A program made the translations under genes and the position numbers. 64,000 nucleotides of DNA from TMED109 sp015660425 (GTDB lineage Bacteria > Pseudomonadota > Alphaproteobacteria > TMED109): the NCBI GenBank assembly GCA_029936295.1, contig JAPYTH010000005.1:1-64000 (forward strand), written 5' to 3'. The stretch's first letter is position 1; every line of letters begins with the position of its first letter. Below the pieces are notes generated by a model. That model did not search any database. It saw nothing but the letters and a program-made list of their open reading frames with translations, and was not told the DNA's origin. Shown one piece after another: positions 9,261 through 17,940 of the stretch.

Positions 9261-10802
9261 ATGAATAAAAATAATAATAAAAAATATAATGCTGCATACG
9301 ATTTAATTATTAGAAATATAAATAAAAATCCTCAAAAGGTGGCATTTATAGATAACAATAGCCAAATTACATATAATGAACTGTTTATAAAAATTAAAGC
9401 TTTTTCTTATTCTATTAAAAGTAAAAATATAAAAGAAAAAGATAAAGTTATTTTATGTATGAACGATAATATTAATTATCCAATTGCGTTTTTGGGTTTA
9501 ATATGGGCAGGAATAACACCCATATGTATCAATACTATGCTTCCAAAAAAAGATTATGTATATATGATTGAGGATTCAGAAGCTAAAGCTATCATTATAT
9601 CATCAAATTTAATAGATCAATTTGAATCTATAATTAATACTAAAAAAAATAGTCCATTATTAATTGTTGAAGAGAGTAAAAAATATTTAAACCTTAATTT
9701 ACTAATTAATCAAACTGAAGGTAGTCATGATAATCCATGTGACAGTAATGAAGAAGATGTAGCTTTTTGGTTATATTCTTCAGGCTCCACTGGCTCACCA
9801 AAAGGAACATTACATATACAAAAAAGTATGATTGCAACTGCAAGCACTTATGCTAAAAATATTATCAAAATAAATGATAATGATATTTTTTTTTCTGCAG
9901 CTAAACTTTTCTTTGCTTATGGTCTTGGAAATGCACTAACCTTTCCTATGAGTGTGGGGGCAACATCTATTTTAATGAGCGACAGACCTACACCAGAATC
10001 TATTACAAATATTATAAAAAAGTATTCCGTTTCATTATTTTTTGGGGTTCCTACTCTTTATGCGGCATTATTAAATTCTAAAATTGAAGTAAATGATTTC
10101 AAATCATTAAGGCTTTCTGTATCAGCTGGAGAAGCATTGCCTGCACATTTATACGAGAAGTGGTTAGATTTATTAGGAATAAAAATTTTAGACGGAATAG
10201 GATCAACAGAAATGTTGCACATATTTATTTCAAATACTATTGAAGAAACTACTCCTGGAGCTTCTGGAAGGCCAGTAAATGGTTATGAGGCAAGACTTAT
10301 CAATGATGATACTTCTATAGCATCCGATAATGAAATAGCAGAATTAGAAATAAAAGGGCCATCAAGTGCTATTGCGTATTGGAATAAACCTGAAAAATCA
10401 AATTTAACGTTTAAGGGCGAATGGACAAAAACAGGAGATAAATATATAAGAAGCTCATCTGGAATATATACTTATTGTGGTAGAGCAGATGATATGATGA
10501 AAGTTTCAGGCCAATATGTATCTCCATTTGAAGTTGAAGCATCCTTGCAAACACATGAAAGTGTTTTAGAAGCAGCAGTTGTTGCACATAAAGATAAAGA
10601 TAATTTAATAAAACCTAAAGCATTTATAATTTTAAAAGATAATTATATGCCAGGTAAAAATTTAGAATTATCTCTAAATAAACATGTAAAATCTCAATTG
10701 ACGCCATTTAAATATCCTCGTTGGTATGAATTTGTTAAAGAACTACCTAAGACCGCAACTGGAAAAATTCAAAGGTTTAAATTACGAGATTATAATGAAT
10801 GA
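9261..10802 (+). CDS. benzoate-CoA ligase (ANL superfamily)
   Basis: Activates benzoate to benzoyl-CoA with ATP and CoA, the entry step to the box pathway. It is 513 aa, the usual length for BclA/BadA. The P-loop SSGSTGSPKG is at residues 173-182. The LFFAYGLGNALTFPMSVGA segment resembles benzoate-CoA ligases, the A8 hinge is GRADDMMKVSGQYVSP, and the C-terminal catalytic lysine K502 is in KTATGKIQRF. It follows the flavodoxin by 7 nt and overlaps the next gene by 8 nt. A related aryl-CoA specificity cannot be excluded. Confidence 0.9.
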   Translation: MNKNNNKKYNAAYDLIIRNINKNPQKVAFIDNNSQITYNELFIKIKAFSYSIKSKNIKEKDKVILCMNDNINYPIAFLGLIWAGITPICINTMLPKKDYVYMIEDSEAKAIIISSNLIDQFESIINTKKNSPLLIVEESKKYLNLNLLINQTEGSHDNPCDSNEEDVAFWLYSSGSTGSPKGTLHIQKSMIATASTYAKNIIKINDNDIFFSAAKLFFAYGLGNALTFPMSVGATSILMSDRPTPESITNIIKKYSVSLFFGVPTLYAALLNSKIEVNDFKSLRLSVSAGEALPAHLYEKWLDLLGIKILDGIGSTEMLHIFISNTIEETTPGASGRPVNGYEARLINDDTSIASDNEIAELEIKGPSSAIAYWNKPEKSNLTFKGEWTKTGDKYIRSSSGIYTYCGRADDMMKVSGQYVSPFEVEASLQTHESVLEAAVVAHKDKDNLIKPKAFIILKDNYMPGKNLELSLNKHVKSQLTPFKYPRWYEFVKELPKTATGKIQRFKLRDYNE

Positions 10803-11565
10803 AACATTAGAATTTTTTAAATATAATGATAAAAACATTGAAATTAAAATAATTTCTGATGAAAGAAATTCTTTAGAGCCAATTATATTCTTACATGAAG
10901 GTTTAGGTAGTATTTCTTTATGGAAAGATTGGCCATCAATGGTATCTGCTTCCCTCAAAAGAGATGTAATTATTTATTCTAGACTAGGTATGGGAAACTC
11001 TTCACCTATTATAGGACCTAGAGAAATAAATTATATGCATATTGAAGCTATCGAAATTCTTCCAAAAATAGTAAAATATTTAAACGTTACTAATCCAATT
11101 TTGTATGGCCATTCTGATGGAGCATCTATTGCACTTATATATGCTGGAAGTGGATATAACTATAAAAATTTGATATTGGAAGCTCCACATGTTTTTGTTG
11201 AAAATATATCTATTAAAGGTGCTAATGGTGCAAAAATAATGTGGAAAAACAGTAACTTTAAAGAAAAACTTAGCAAACACCATAAAGATGTAGATGGAGC
11301 TTTTAATGGTTGGTGTAACGCATGGACATCAAAAGAATTTAAGAAATGGAATATTGAAGAGTATTTACCCAATATAAAAAGTCCTATAATGCTAATTCAA
11401 GGAAAAGATGATGAATATGGAACATTAAAGCAGCTAGATAATATAGAAAAAAATGTTCAAGGCAATATTTTAAGACATGAGTTAGAGGACTGTGGACACA
11501 GTCCTCATTCTCAATATCCAAATATATTAATTAATGAAATAAAAAAATTTTTATACACTAATTAA
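10795..11565 (+). CDS. alpha/beta hydrolase of the benzoate operon
   Basis: I place the start at ATG 10795, inside the ligase 3' end, because the family N-terminus begins there and coupling is typical; the product is 256 aa. The nucleophile elbow is GHSDGAS (S107), the acid is likely in QGKDDEYG and the histidine in DCGHSPH. Alpha/beta hydrolases occur in box clusters, where thioesterase or lactonase roles have been proposed; no specific substrate can be read here. Its stop codon overlaps that of the convergent TrpB-like gene by 4 bp. Confidence 0.85.
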   Translation: MNETLEFFKYNDKNIEIKIISDERNSLEPIIFLHEGLGSISLWKDWPSMVSASLKRDVIIYSRLGMGNSSPIIGPREINYMHIEAIEILPKIVKYLNVTNPILYGHSDGASIALIYAGSGYNYKNLILEAPHVFVENISIKGANGAKIMWKNSNFKEKLSKHHKDVDGAFNGWCNAWTSKEFKKWNIEEYLPNIKSPIMLIQGKDDEYGTLKQLDNIEKNVQGNILRHELEDCGHSPHSQYPNILINEIKKFLYTN

Positions 11566-12980
11566 GCTGAAACAGAAGGTAAATTTGCTAAAGCCATTGC
11601 AACTTCGCTCTCATCATAAGCTTGATCTTGTAGTTTTCCTCCAAAATAGTCTGTATAAGCTTGCATATCAAAATGACCATGACCACATAAATTAAATAAA
11701 ATTGTTTTACTTTCACCCTCTTCTTTAACTTTTAATGCCTCAACTATTGCTCCTTTAACAGCATGATTTGCTTCTGGAGCAGGAAGTATACCTTCTGCTT
11801 TAGCAAAAGTAACACCTGCTTCAAAACACTCTAATTGCTTATAAGACGTACACTCAATTTCATCTTCATTTGCTAAGTGGCTAACTAATGGAGACATTCC
11901 ATGATACCTTAAACCACCAGCATGAAATCCAGGTGGCACAAAGGCTGATCCTAAAGTATGCATTTTTACTAAAGGTGTTAAATGTCCAGTATCTCCAAAA
12001 TCATACGCATATTTACCCTTCGTTAAACTTGGACAATTTGCAGGTTCAACAGCAACAATTCTCGTCTTACTTTCACCTCTCAAATTTTTACCAATAAAAG
12101 GAAACGCAATACCAGCAAAATTTGAACCACCTCCGGTACATCCAACGATTATGTCAGGCTCATCACCGGCAATTTCTAATTGTTTCATGCTCTCTTGTCC
12201 AATAATTGTTTGATGTAATAAAACATGATTTAAAACGCTACCCAAGGCATATTTTGTGTCATCTCTTTGTGCCGCCATTTCTACTGCTTCAGAAATAGCT
12301 ATTCCTAGACTGCCATTACTATCCGGAGTATCTGCTAATATAGCTCTACCAGATGCTGTTTCATCACTCGGACTTGCAACACATCTAGCTCCAAAGCTTT
12401 CCATTAATGCGCGTCTGTATGGCTTTTGATCAAAGCTTATTTTAACCATATAAACATCAATTTCTAATCCAAATATAGATCCAGCAAAGGCTAATGCTGA
12501 ACCCCACTGACCTGCTCCGGTTTCTGTGGTCAATCTTTTTACGCCTTCTTGCTTATTATAATATGCTTGTGGCACCGCAGTGTTTGGCTTATGACTACCT
12601 GAAGGGCTTACTCCCTCATACTTATAATAAATTTTTGCTGGTGTATCTAAAGCTTTTTCTAATTTTCTAGCTCTATATAAGGGGCTTGGCCTCCATTGCC
12701 TATAAATATCTCTAACCTGATCTGGTATTTCTATCTCTCTATCAGTACTAACTTCTTGCATTATTAATTCCATTGGAAATAAGGGTGCAAGATCTTCTGG
12801 GCCAATTGGCTCACCTGTTCCAGGATTTAGTGGTGGAGCAAGTGGAGTTTTTAAGTCAGAACATATATTGTACCAATGCGTAGGCATTTCATGCTCATTT
12901 AAGAGTATTTTTATCCTTTCATTTTCATAATTACTTTGATCTAACTCAGACAGTACATTCTGCTCACCTTTTTTAAACAT
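11562..12980 (-). CDS. TrpB2-like PLP-dependent enzyme (tryptophan synthase beta-like)
   Basis: Fold-type II PLP enzyme, 472 aa, of the long TrpB2-like class. The Schiff-base lysine is K131 in SGSHKPNTA and the PLP-phosphate loop is GCTGGGSNFAG. Longer N- and C-terminal parts than canonical TrpB, and no trpA nearby, argue against an ordinary tryptophan synthase. It may be a stand-alone serine/indole enzyme or a lyase with another substrate. The next gene upstream, 21 nt away on the same strand, is a nitrilase-fold protein, so the two are probably cotranscribed. Confidence 0.85.
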   Translation of the reverse strand: MFKKGEQNVLSELDQSNYENERIKILLNEHEMPTHWYNICSDLKTPLAPPLNPGTGEPIGPEDLAPLFPMELIMQEVSTDREIEIPDQVRDIYRQWRPSPLYRARKLEKALDTPAKIYYKYEGVSPSGSHKPNTAVPQAYYNKQEGVKRLTTETGAGQWGSALAFAGSIFGLEIDVYMVKISFDQKPYRRALMESFGARCVASPSDETASGRAILADTPDSNGSLGIAISEAVEMAAQRDDTKYALGSVLNHVLLHQTIIGQESMKQLEIAGDEPDIIVGCTGGGSNFAGIAFPFIGKNLRGESKTRIVAVEPANCPSLTKGKYAYDFGDTGHLTPLVKMHTLGSAFVPPGFHAGGLRYHGMSPLVSHLANEDEIECTSYKQLECFEAGVTFAKAEGILPAPEANHAVKGAIVEALKVKEEGESKTILFNLCGHGHFDMQAYTDYFGGKLQDQAYDESEVAMALANLPSVSA

Positions 12981-13001
12981 TAATCCCTCCTTTTAAAGTA
13001 T

Positions 13002-14072
13002 TTATTTTTTGGATTTAACCCATATACCCTTATCATGCATTAATTTTATCTGTTTATCAATGACTTTAGCTTTGTATTCTTTATGTTTCATAGGCTTATT
13101 ATTTAAATAAAGATTTTTAGGATAAATCGGATCCTTATAAAGTAATTGATATAATTCCGTTCTAACATCTTTCATCCAATTATCCCATTGTGCATGTTCT
13201 CTATGATATCTTAACGCTTCTATATCAACAACTCCCGCTACGTATGTGGATGATCCACCATAATCTTGTCTACCTACTATCTTTCCCTTATAATCAATAA
13301 GATAGGACCTTCCACCGAATGTATCTATTGGTGTATCTCCTTCTTTATGTAAATAGTATGTTCCCATATTAGGTGCTAATACATACATATTGTTATCTAA
13401 TGCTCTAGCACGGCTTTGAATTTCAAACATATCATTACCTGTAGCTGGATGAGGATATGATGCCCTATAAACTATTTCAGCCCCGTTTAATGCCAATGCT
13501 CTGGCATTTTCTGGATATGACCCTTCATTAGCCATCATAATACCAAGTCTTCCAATATCTGTATCAACTACTGGCCAAAATGCATCTAAATTATTTCCAT
13601 ATTTTTCTATCCACCAATCATATATATCATGGGGACAAACTGAATGCTCTACAGGAAATAATGGAGATACCTTATAATGAATTAATATTACTTCACCAGC
13701 AGGGTCTATTATGAAACCACAATTAAAAAACCTATTAGGCCAATCTGGATGTCTAGCTTTAGCTTGAGCTATAATATAGCTATTATATTCTCTTGCCAAA
13801 CCCCCAAGCATATCAGTTTCCCAGCCTGGAATATCTATACAGCATCTTTTAGCAAAATCTTCATGATCAGCATCAAGTACTTCATCGTTAAAACCCTGTA
13901 ATGCACCTTCTGGTATTGCTATTAATCTTACCGGTAGATCTAAACTTGATAACCATGAAGCAGCTTTAGTTAAGTGTTTAAGATGAGTAAGGTTTTGTCT
14001 TATATCAGATCTATGCCTTATCCCTCTTACCGTAGGAATCAATCCAACAGCTGTATATGGTTTAATACTCAT
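13002..14072 (-). CDS. nitrilase-superfamily protein lacking the catalytic cysteine
   Basis: Carbon-nitrogen hydrolase fold, 356 aa, closest in layout to aliphatic amidase/formamidase. Two members of the catalytic triad are present: E55 in IPEGALQGF and K134 in HYKVSP. The third, normally Cys in an ICxDGxxPE context, is replaced by Ala: residues 177-188 read GIMMANEGSYPE, with A181 at the cysteine position. The flanking conserved residues are otherwise kept and the reading frame is intact. It may be a non-hydrolytic or regulatory member, perhaps working with the TrpB-like enzyme. Confidence 0.8.
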   Translation of the reverse strand: MSIKPYTAVGLIPTVRGIRHRSDIRQNLTHLKHLTKAASWLSSLDLPVRLIAIPEGALQGFNDEVLDADHEDFAKRCCIDIPGWETDMLGGLAREYNSYIIAQAKARHPDWPNRFFNCGFIIDPAGEVILIHYKVSPLFPVEHSVCPHDIYDWWIEKYGNNLDAFWPVVDTDIGRLGIMMANEGSYPENARALALNGAEIVYRASYPHPATGNDMFEIQSRARALDNNMYVLAPNMGTYYLHKEGDTPIDTFGGRSYLIDYKGKIVGRQDYGGSSTYVAGVVDIEALRYHREHAQWDNWMKDVRTELYQLLYKDPIYPKNLYLNNKPMKHKEYKAKVIDKQIKLMHDKGIWVKSKK

Positions 14073-14179
14073 ACTAGCCCCCCTGAATACTAAAATTAAT
14101 AGAACTGCTGATTAAATATATTTTATATTAAAATGTCTATACATTTATAAAAAAAATATGAAAACAATGATACTTAATA

Positions 14180-15265
14180 TTAATCAAGAATTGATAATAA
14201 TTTATTTACAACATCCTCCGTCTTTGCTTTTCCACCTAGGTCTGGTGTAAAAGGCCCCTTATTTTTTGCATAAATTTTTATAGCATTATATATTCTATCA
14301 GCAGCCTTGTGCTCTCCTAAGTGTTTGAGCATTAGTACTCCACTCCAAATAGCTCCTATAGGATTGGCAATATTTTTTCCTACAATGTCAAATGCAGAGC
14401 CATGAATAGGCTCAAACATAGAAGGAAAATTTTTATTAGTGCTTATATTTGCTGTAGCACCTATTCCTAAACTACCAGTCAAAGCAGAAGCAAGATCAGA
14501 TAGTATATCCGCATGTAAATTTGTTGCTACTACTACATCAAGCTTTTCCGGACTATTAACCATTACTGCAGTAGCAGCATCAACTAATAATTTATTTACC
14601 TTAACAGTAGGATATTTTTCTTTTACTTCATAAAAAATTTTATCCCATAATTTCATTCCATGTCTTTGCGCATTTGATTTTGTAATAAGAGTTAAATTTT
14701 TTCGAGGTCTAGATAAAGCTAATTTAAAGGCATACTCATGAATTCTTCTACACCCTTCTCTAGTAAATATAGCTAATTCACTTCCTACTTCTAAGGGTAG
14801 GTTTTTATGAACAATCCCTCCTGATCCAGCATATTCCCCTTCACTATTTTCTCTAACAATTATCCAGTCAATATTTTTTGCAATATTTATATTTAAGGGG
14901 GTATCAATTCCCTCTATATATTTTGATGGCCTAATATTAGCAAATTGATCAAGATTCTGACAAATCTCTAATCTAAGTCCCCATAATGTAATATCATCAT
15001 CAATATTTTTATCACCTACTGCTCCAAAAAATATTGCGTCATGTTGTTTTAATTTATCTAAACCATTCTTTGGCATCATTTGATTATATTTTTTAAAGTA
15101 GTTGCTTCCCCAAGGATATTGCTTCTCTTTAATATATACATTCTCTATCTTTAAAGCTTTTTTAATAACTTTTAAACTAGCTGATATTACTTCTGGACCA
15201 ATTCCATCTCCTGGTATAATAGCAATATTATGTTTGAATTTTGTGTTTTTATTAGAATGTTTCAT
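14180..15265 (-). CDS. isocitrate/isopropylmalate dehydrogenase-family oxidative decarboxylase (tartrate/D-malate dehydrogenase-like)
   Basis: NAD-dependent beta-decarboxylating dehydrogenase, 361 aa. The N-terminal motif is IPGDGIGPEVI. Metal/substrate segments include VRENSEGEYAGSGG and the conserved catalytic region around LITKSNAQRHGMKLWD. LVDAATAVMVNSPEKLDVVVATNLHADILSD-type residues follow, then the NAD-binding EPIHGSAFDI. The VRENSEGEY sequence favours the tartrate/D-malate dehydrogenase branch over LeuB. No leu genes are nearby. Confidence 0.82.
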   Translation of the reverse strand: MKHSNKNTKFKHNIAIIPGDGIGPEVISASLKVIKKALKIENVYIKEKQYPWGSNYFKKYNQMMPKNGLDKLKQHDAIFFGAVGDKNIDDDITLWGLRLEICQNLDQFANIRPSKYIEGIDTPLNINIAKNIDWIIVRENSEGEYAGSGGIVHKNLPLEVGSELAIFTREGCRRIHEYAFKLALSRPRKNLTLITKSNAQRHGMKLWDKIFYEVKEKYPTVKVNKLLVDAATAVMVNSPEKLDVVVATNLHADILSDLASALTGSLGIGATANISTNKNFPSMFEPIHGSAFDIVGKNIANPIGAIWSGVLMLKHLGEHKAADRIYNAIKIYAKNKGPFTPDLGGKAKTEDVVNKLLSILD

Positions 15266-15308
15266 ATATAATAAACTTTATAATATATAAAAAACTAGGG
15301 AAAGAGAA

Positions 15309-16061
15309 ATGATTAATTATTCTGAAGAATTTGCTAATAAGGTTGTAATAATTACCGGAGCAGGTAGTGGCATAGGAAAAGAAACTGCTCAAAGAATGAT
15401 TGATAATGGTGCCAAAGTTGCTTTATGGGATTATAATCAAGAAACCTTAGATAATATTCAAAACAAATTAGGAAAAAATTCTTTATCAGTAAATGTTGAC
15501 GTATCCGATGAAGTATCCGTAAAAAACGCTGCTGATAAAGTAAGAAATAATTTAGGAACCCCGTCTATTTTAGTAAATTGTGCAGGCGTAGCTGGCATAA
15601 ATGCTAGTATTGAAAAAACAGATCCAAATGAGTGGAGACGTGTTATTAATATTAATTTAACCGGCACATTCTTATGTTGTAGGGAAATAATAGCTGACAT
15701 GGTTAATAAAGGATATGGTAGAATTATTAATATTGCTTCAGTTGCCGGTAAAGAAGGAAATCCTAACGCTGCACATTATAGTGCTTCAAAATCTGGAGTA
15801 ATAACATTTACAAGGTCATTAGGTAAAGAATTAGCAGAAACTGGAGTATTAGTAAATTGTATTACTCCGGCAGTGATTGAAACAGAAATGCTATCTCAAG
15901 TAAGTGACGAGCACAAAGCATATATGGTATCAAAAATCCCTATGGGAAGAATGGGACAACCAAATGAAGTTACAGCTTTAATATGTTGGCTTAGTTCTCA
16001 GGAATGCTCATATAGTACGGCAGCTGCATTTGATTTATCTGGAGGTAGATCTACTTATTAA
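15309..16061 (+). CDS. short-chain dehydrogenase/reductase (FabG-like)
   Basis: Classical SDR, 250 aa. The cofactor motif TGAGSGIG is at residues 16-23, followed by NCAG at 90-93 and the catalytic S144, Y157 and K161 (YSASK). It ends with a Rossmann-type FDLSGGRSTY tail. GGGAAAGAG precedes the ATG. Divergent from the isopropylmalate-dehydrogenase-like gene with only 43 bp between, so the two may share a promoter region. The substrate is unknown. Confidence 0.87.
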   Translation: MINYSEEFANKVVIITGAGSGIGKETAQRMIDNGAKVALWDYNQETLDNIQNKLGKNSLSVNVDVSDEVSVKNAADKVRNNLGTPSILVNCAGVAGINASIEKTDPNEWRRVININLTGTFLCCREIIADMVNKGYGRIINIASVAGKEGNPNAAHYSASKSGVITFTRSLGKELAETGVLVNCITPAVIETEMLSQVSDEHKAYMVSKIPMGRMGQPNEVTALICWLSSQECSYSTAAAFDLSGGRSTY

Positions 16062-16145
16062 CAATTCATGTATTTAATTTTTGCTATTTAAGTTTTTTTG
16101 TTGTAATTACATATAAGAACGTAAATATTTACTTTGGGGTATACA

Positions 16146-16469
16146 ATGAATAAAATTTTAAAAAGAATACTTATGTTAACAGTTATTGGAATTACTTTTA
16201 TTTCTCTTACAGCCTGTCAAAATACTCAATTGGCTTCTGAAGAAGCTTCAGCAGCAACAGGTGGATCTGAGGCAGCTCAAGCTTCTGCGGATGCAGCTCA
16301 AGCTTCAGCTGATGCAGCTATGGTAAGAGCCAATGAAGCCTTTTACCAAACTCTAACAGCAAGAAGAATAGCGGAAAGAGCTATAGAAAAGGCCAATCAA
16401 AATCAAGCAGCTCTAAGAGCGTTGAATGATAAAATTGATAGAATGTTTGAAACTATTTCACGTAAATAA
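16146..16469 (+). CDS. alanine-zipper outer-membrane lipoprotein (Lpp/OprI-like)
   Basis: The start at ATG 16146 is preferred over TTG 16134 because GGGG lies 7 nt upstream; the product is 107 aa. Residues 1-23 form a type II signal with lipobox LTAC (C24). The mature part is an alanine-rich heptad coiled coil (AAQASADAAQASADAAM, residues 45-65) that continues as a charged helix. The protein ends in RK, as Braun lipoprotein does, where the terminal lysine is linked to peptidoglycan. A LysM L,D-transpeptidase is the next gene. Peptidoglycan attachment is inference. Confidence 0.8.
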   Translation: MNKILKRILMLTVIGITFISLTACQNTQLASEEASAATGGSEAAQASADAAQASADAAMVRANEAFYQTLTARRIAERAIEKANQNQAALRALNDKIDRMFETISRK

Positions 16470-16490
16470 TTTTAAACAGGTTTATTACTT

Positions 16491-16522
16491 AAAAGGCTTC
16501 TATTTTATAGAAGCCTTTTTTA
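16491..16522 (+). terminator. Rho-independent terminator of the lipoprotein gene
   Basis: A 13-bp stem (16491-16503 with 16507-16519) and a TTT loop are followed by a T-rich run. The hairpin overlaps the stop codon of the convergent L,D-transpeptidase gene, so both genes end in it; the T-tract favours + strand termination. Confidence 0.85.
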
Positions 16523-17431
16523 TTTATCACTAAGCATAATTTCAGTGGGAATTCCTCTAGATAAAAAGACGGCCTCTTTTACTTTTTTCCAATCTACAAG
16601 AGTAATATTTAAACCTGCAGCTTTTTGAACAACTTCATATGCTATGGGATATAAATCTGATTTCTTTACTGTTTCACGCTTGATAGACGCTTGAGCATAT
16701 TCAGGTAAAACATGTACTTCTATATAAAGTTTATTATCACTCCATCCTGCTTTTATGGGTTGATTAGTTATATTTACCTTAGTACCTACAGCAACTAAAT
16801 CGAATAATTTTTCTATATCTTCTGGGTATAGTCTTATACACCCATGAGAAACTTTCATCCCTACCCCATAAGGTTTATTTGTACCATGGATTAAATACGA
16901 CGGCATAGATAAATATAGAGCTCTATTTCCTAGTGGATTATCTTTTCCTGCTTTAACAACTTTAGGAAGACTAGGATCTTCCTTTCTAACAGAATCTGGT
17001 GGTATCCAAACTGGATCTTTTGTTTTTTTAATAATTTTAGATTTACCCATAGGGGTTTCCCAACCACTCCTACCTACTCCTATTGGATAAGTATTAATAA
17101 TCTTCCCGTTCTTAAAATAATAAAGTCTTAAATCACCAATATTAATAACAACACCTTCTCTTCTGCTGAAAGGTAAAATATGAGATTTAGGAATTAATAA
17201 TTTTTTATTTTTGCCTGGAATCCATGGATCCATATTAACATTATTTGCAGATAATATATCCGCAAACGAAATATCATATTTTCTTGCAATACTAATTAAT
17301 GTATCATCTTTATTAGTAGTATAATATGTATTTACTCCAATCAAATCATTGCTTATATTAGCATCATTAGAATGAGCGAATGAATTATACAATATTAAAA
17401 ATGGAAATATAATGGATCTAAAAAGCCTCAT
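16520..17431 (-). CDS. L,D-transpeptidase with LysM domain (ErfK/YbiS/YkuD family)
   Basis: Periplasmic peptidoglycan cross-linking or protein-anchoring enzyme, 303 aa. It has a signal peptide (residues 1-20), a LysM domain (about 36-82, TLISIARKYDISFADILSANN) and a YkuD catalytic domain (about 93-225). The active-site motif is HGTN with SHGCIRLYPED, C198 being the nucleophile. YbiS/ErfK enzymes link Lpp to peptidoglycan, and a Lpp-like lipoprotein is the neighbour. Its first 20 bases overlap the start of apt on the opposite strand, and no internal start would keep the signal peptide. Confidence 0.9.
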   Translation of the reverse strand: MRLFRSIIFPFLILYNSFAHSNDANISNDLIGVNTYYTTNKDDTLISIARKYDISFADILSANNVNMDPWIPGKNKKLLIPKSHILPFSRREGVVINIGDLRLYYFKNGKIINTYPIGVGRSGWETPMGKSKIIKKTKDPVWIPPDSVRKEDPSLPKVVKAGKDNPLGNRALYLSMPSYLIHGTNKPYGVGMKVSHGCIRLYPEDIEKLFDLVAVGTKVNITNQPIKAGWSDNKLYIEVHVLPEYAQASIKRETVKKSDLYPIAYEVVQKAAGLNITLVDWKKVKEAVFLSRGIPTEIMLSDK

Positions 17432-17939
17432 AAGAACTGTCCCTAATTATCCAAAGCCCGGTATATTATTTCGAGATATATCTACATTACTATATAACGG
17501 AAATGCATTAAAATATATAACAGAAATTTATTATAACCGTTATAAAGATAAAAAAATAAATGGCATAGCTTCTATAGAGGCTAGAGGCTTTATTTTTGGA
17601 GCAATTTTATCGGAAAAATTAGGAATTGCTTTTATACCTATAAGAAAAAAAGGTAAATTACCCTGTAAAGTATATAGAGAAAAATATGAACTTGAGTATG
17701 GAACAGATGAATTAGAAGTAGATATTACAGCTATTAAAAAAAATGATAATATATTAATTATAGATGATCTAATAGCTACAGGGGGTACAGCCATTGCAGC
17801 AGGTAATTTAGTAAATAGGTTTGATGCAAATATTTATGAATATACCTTTTTGATAGATTTACCAGATTTAGGTGGATCTAAAAAATTAATCAATAAAAAC
17901 TATAGTGTTTATTCACTAATGAAATTTTCTGGAGAATAG
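17412..17939 (+). CDS. apt: adenine phosphoribosyltransferase
   Basis: Purine salvage: adenine plus PRPP to AMP. It is 175 aa with the canonical N-terminus DLKSLIRTVPNYPKPGILFRD and the PRPP-binding loop ILIIDDLIATGGTAIA near residues 115-130. The start is fixed by the conserved N-terminus, which makes the 20-bp head-to-head overlap with the L,D-transpeptidase gene real. It ends one base before the DUF4340 gene on the other strand. Confidence 0.95.
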   Translation: MDLKSLIRTVPNYPKPGILFRDISTLLYNGNALKYITEIYYNRYKDKKINGIASIEARGFIFGAILSEKLGIAFIPIRKKGKLPCKVYREKYELEYGTDELEVDITAIKKNDNILIIDDLIATGGTAIAAGNLVNRFDANIYEYTFLIDLPDLGGSKKLINKNYSVYSLMKFSGE

Positions 17940-17940
17940 T

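Noticed and set aside
10726..10794. Start of the alpha/beta hydrolase inside the ligase at 10726
   Set aside because: The extra residues are an out-of-frame reading of the conserved ligase C-terminus; ATG 10795 matches the family start.
11562..12980. Canonical tryptophan synthase beta subunit
   Set aside because: The N- and C-terminal extensions and lack of trpA or other trp genes fit the TrpB2-like class instead.
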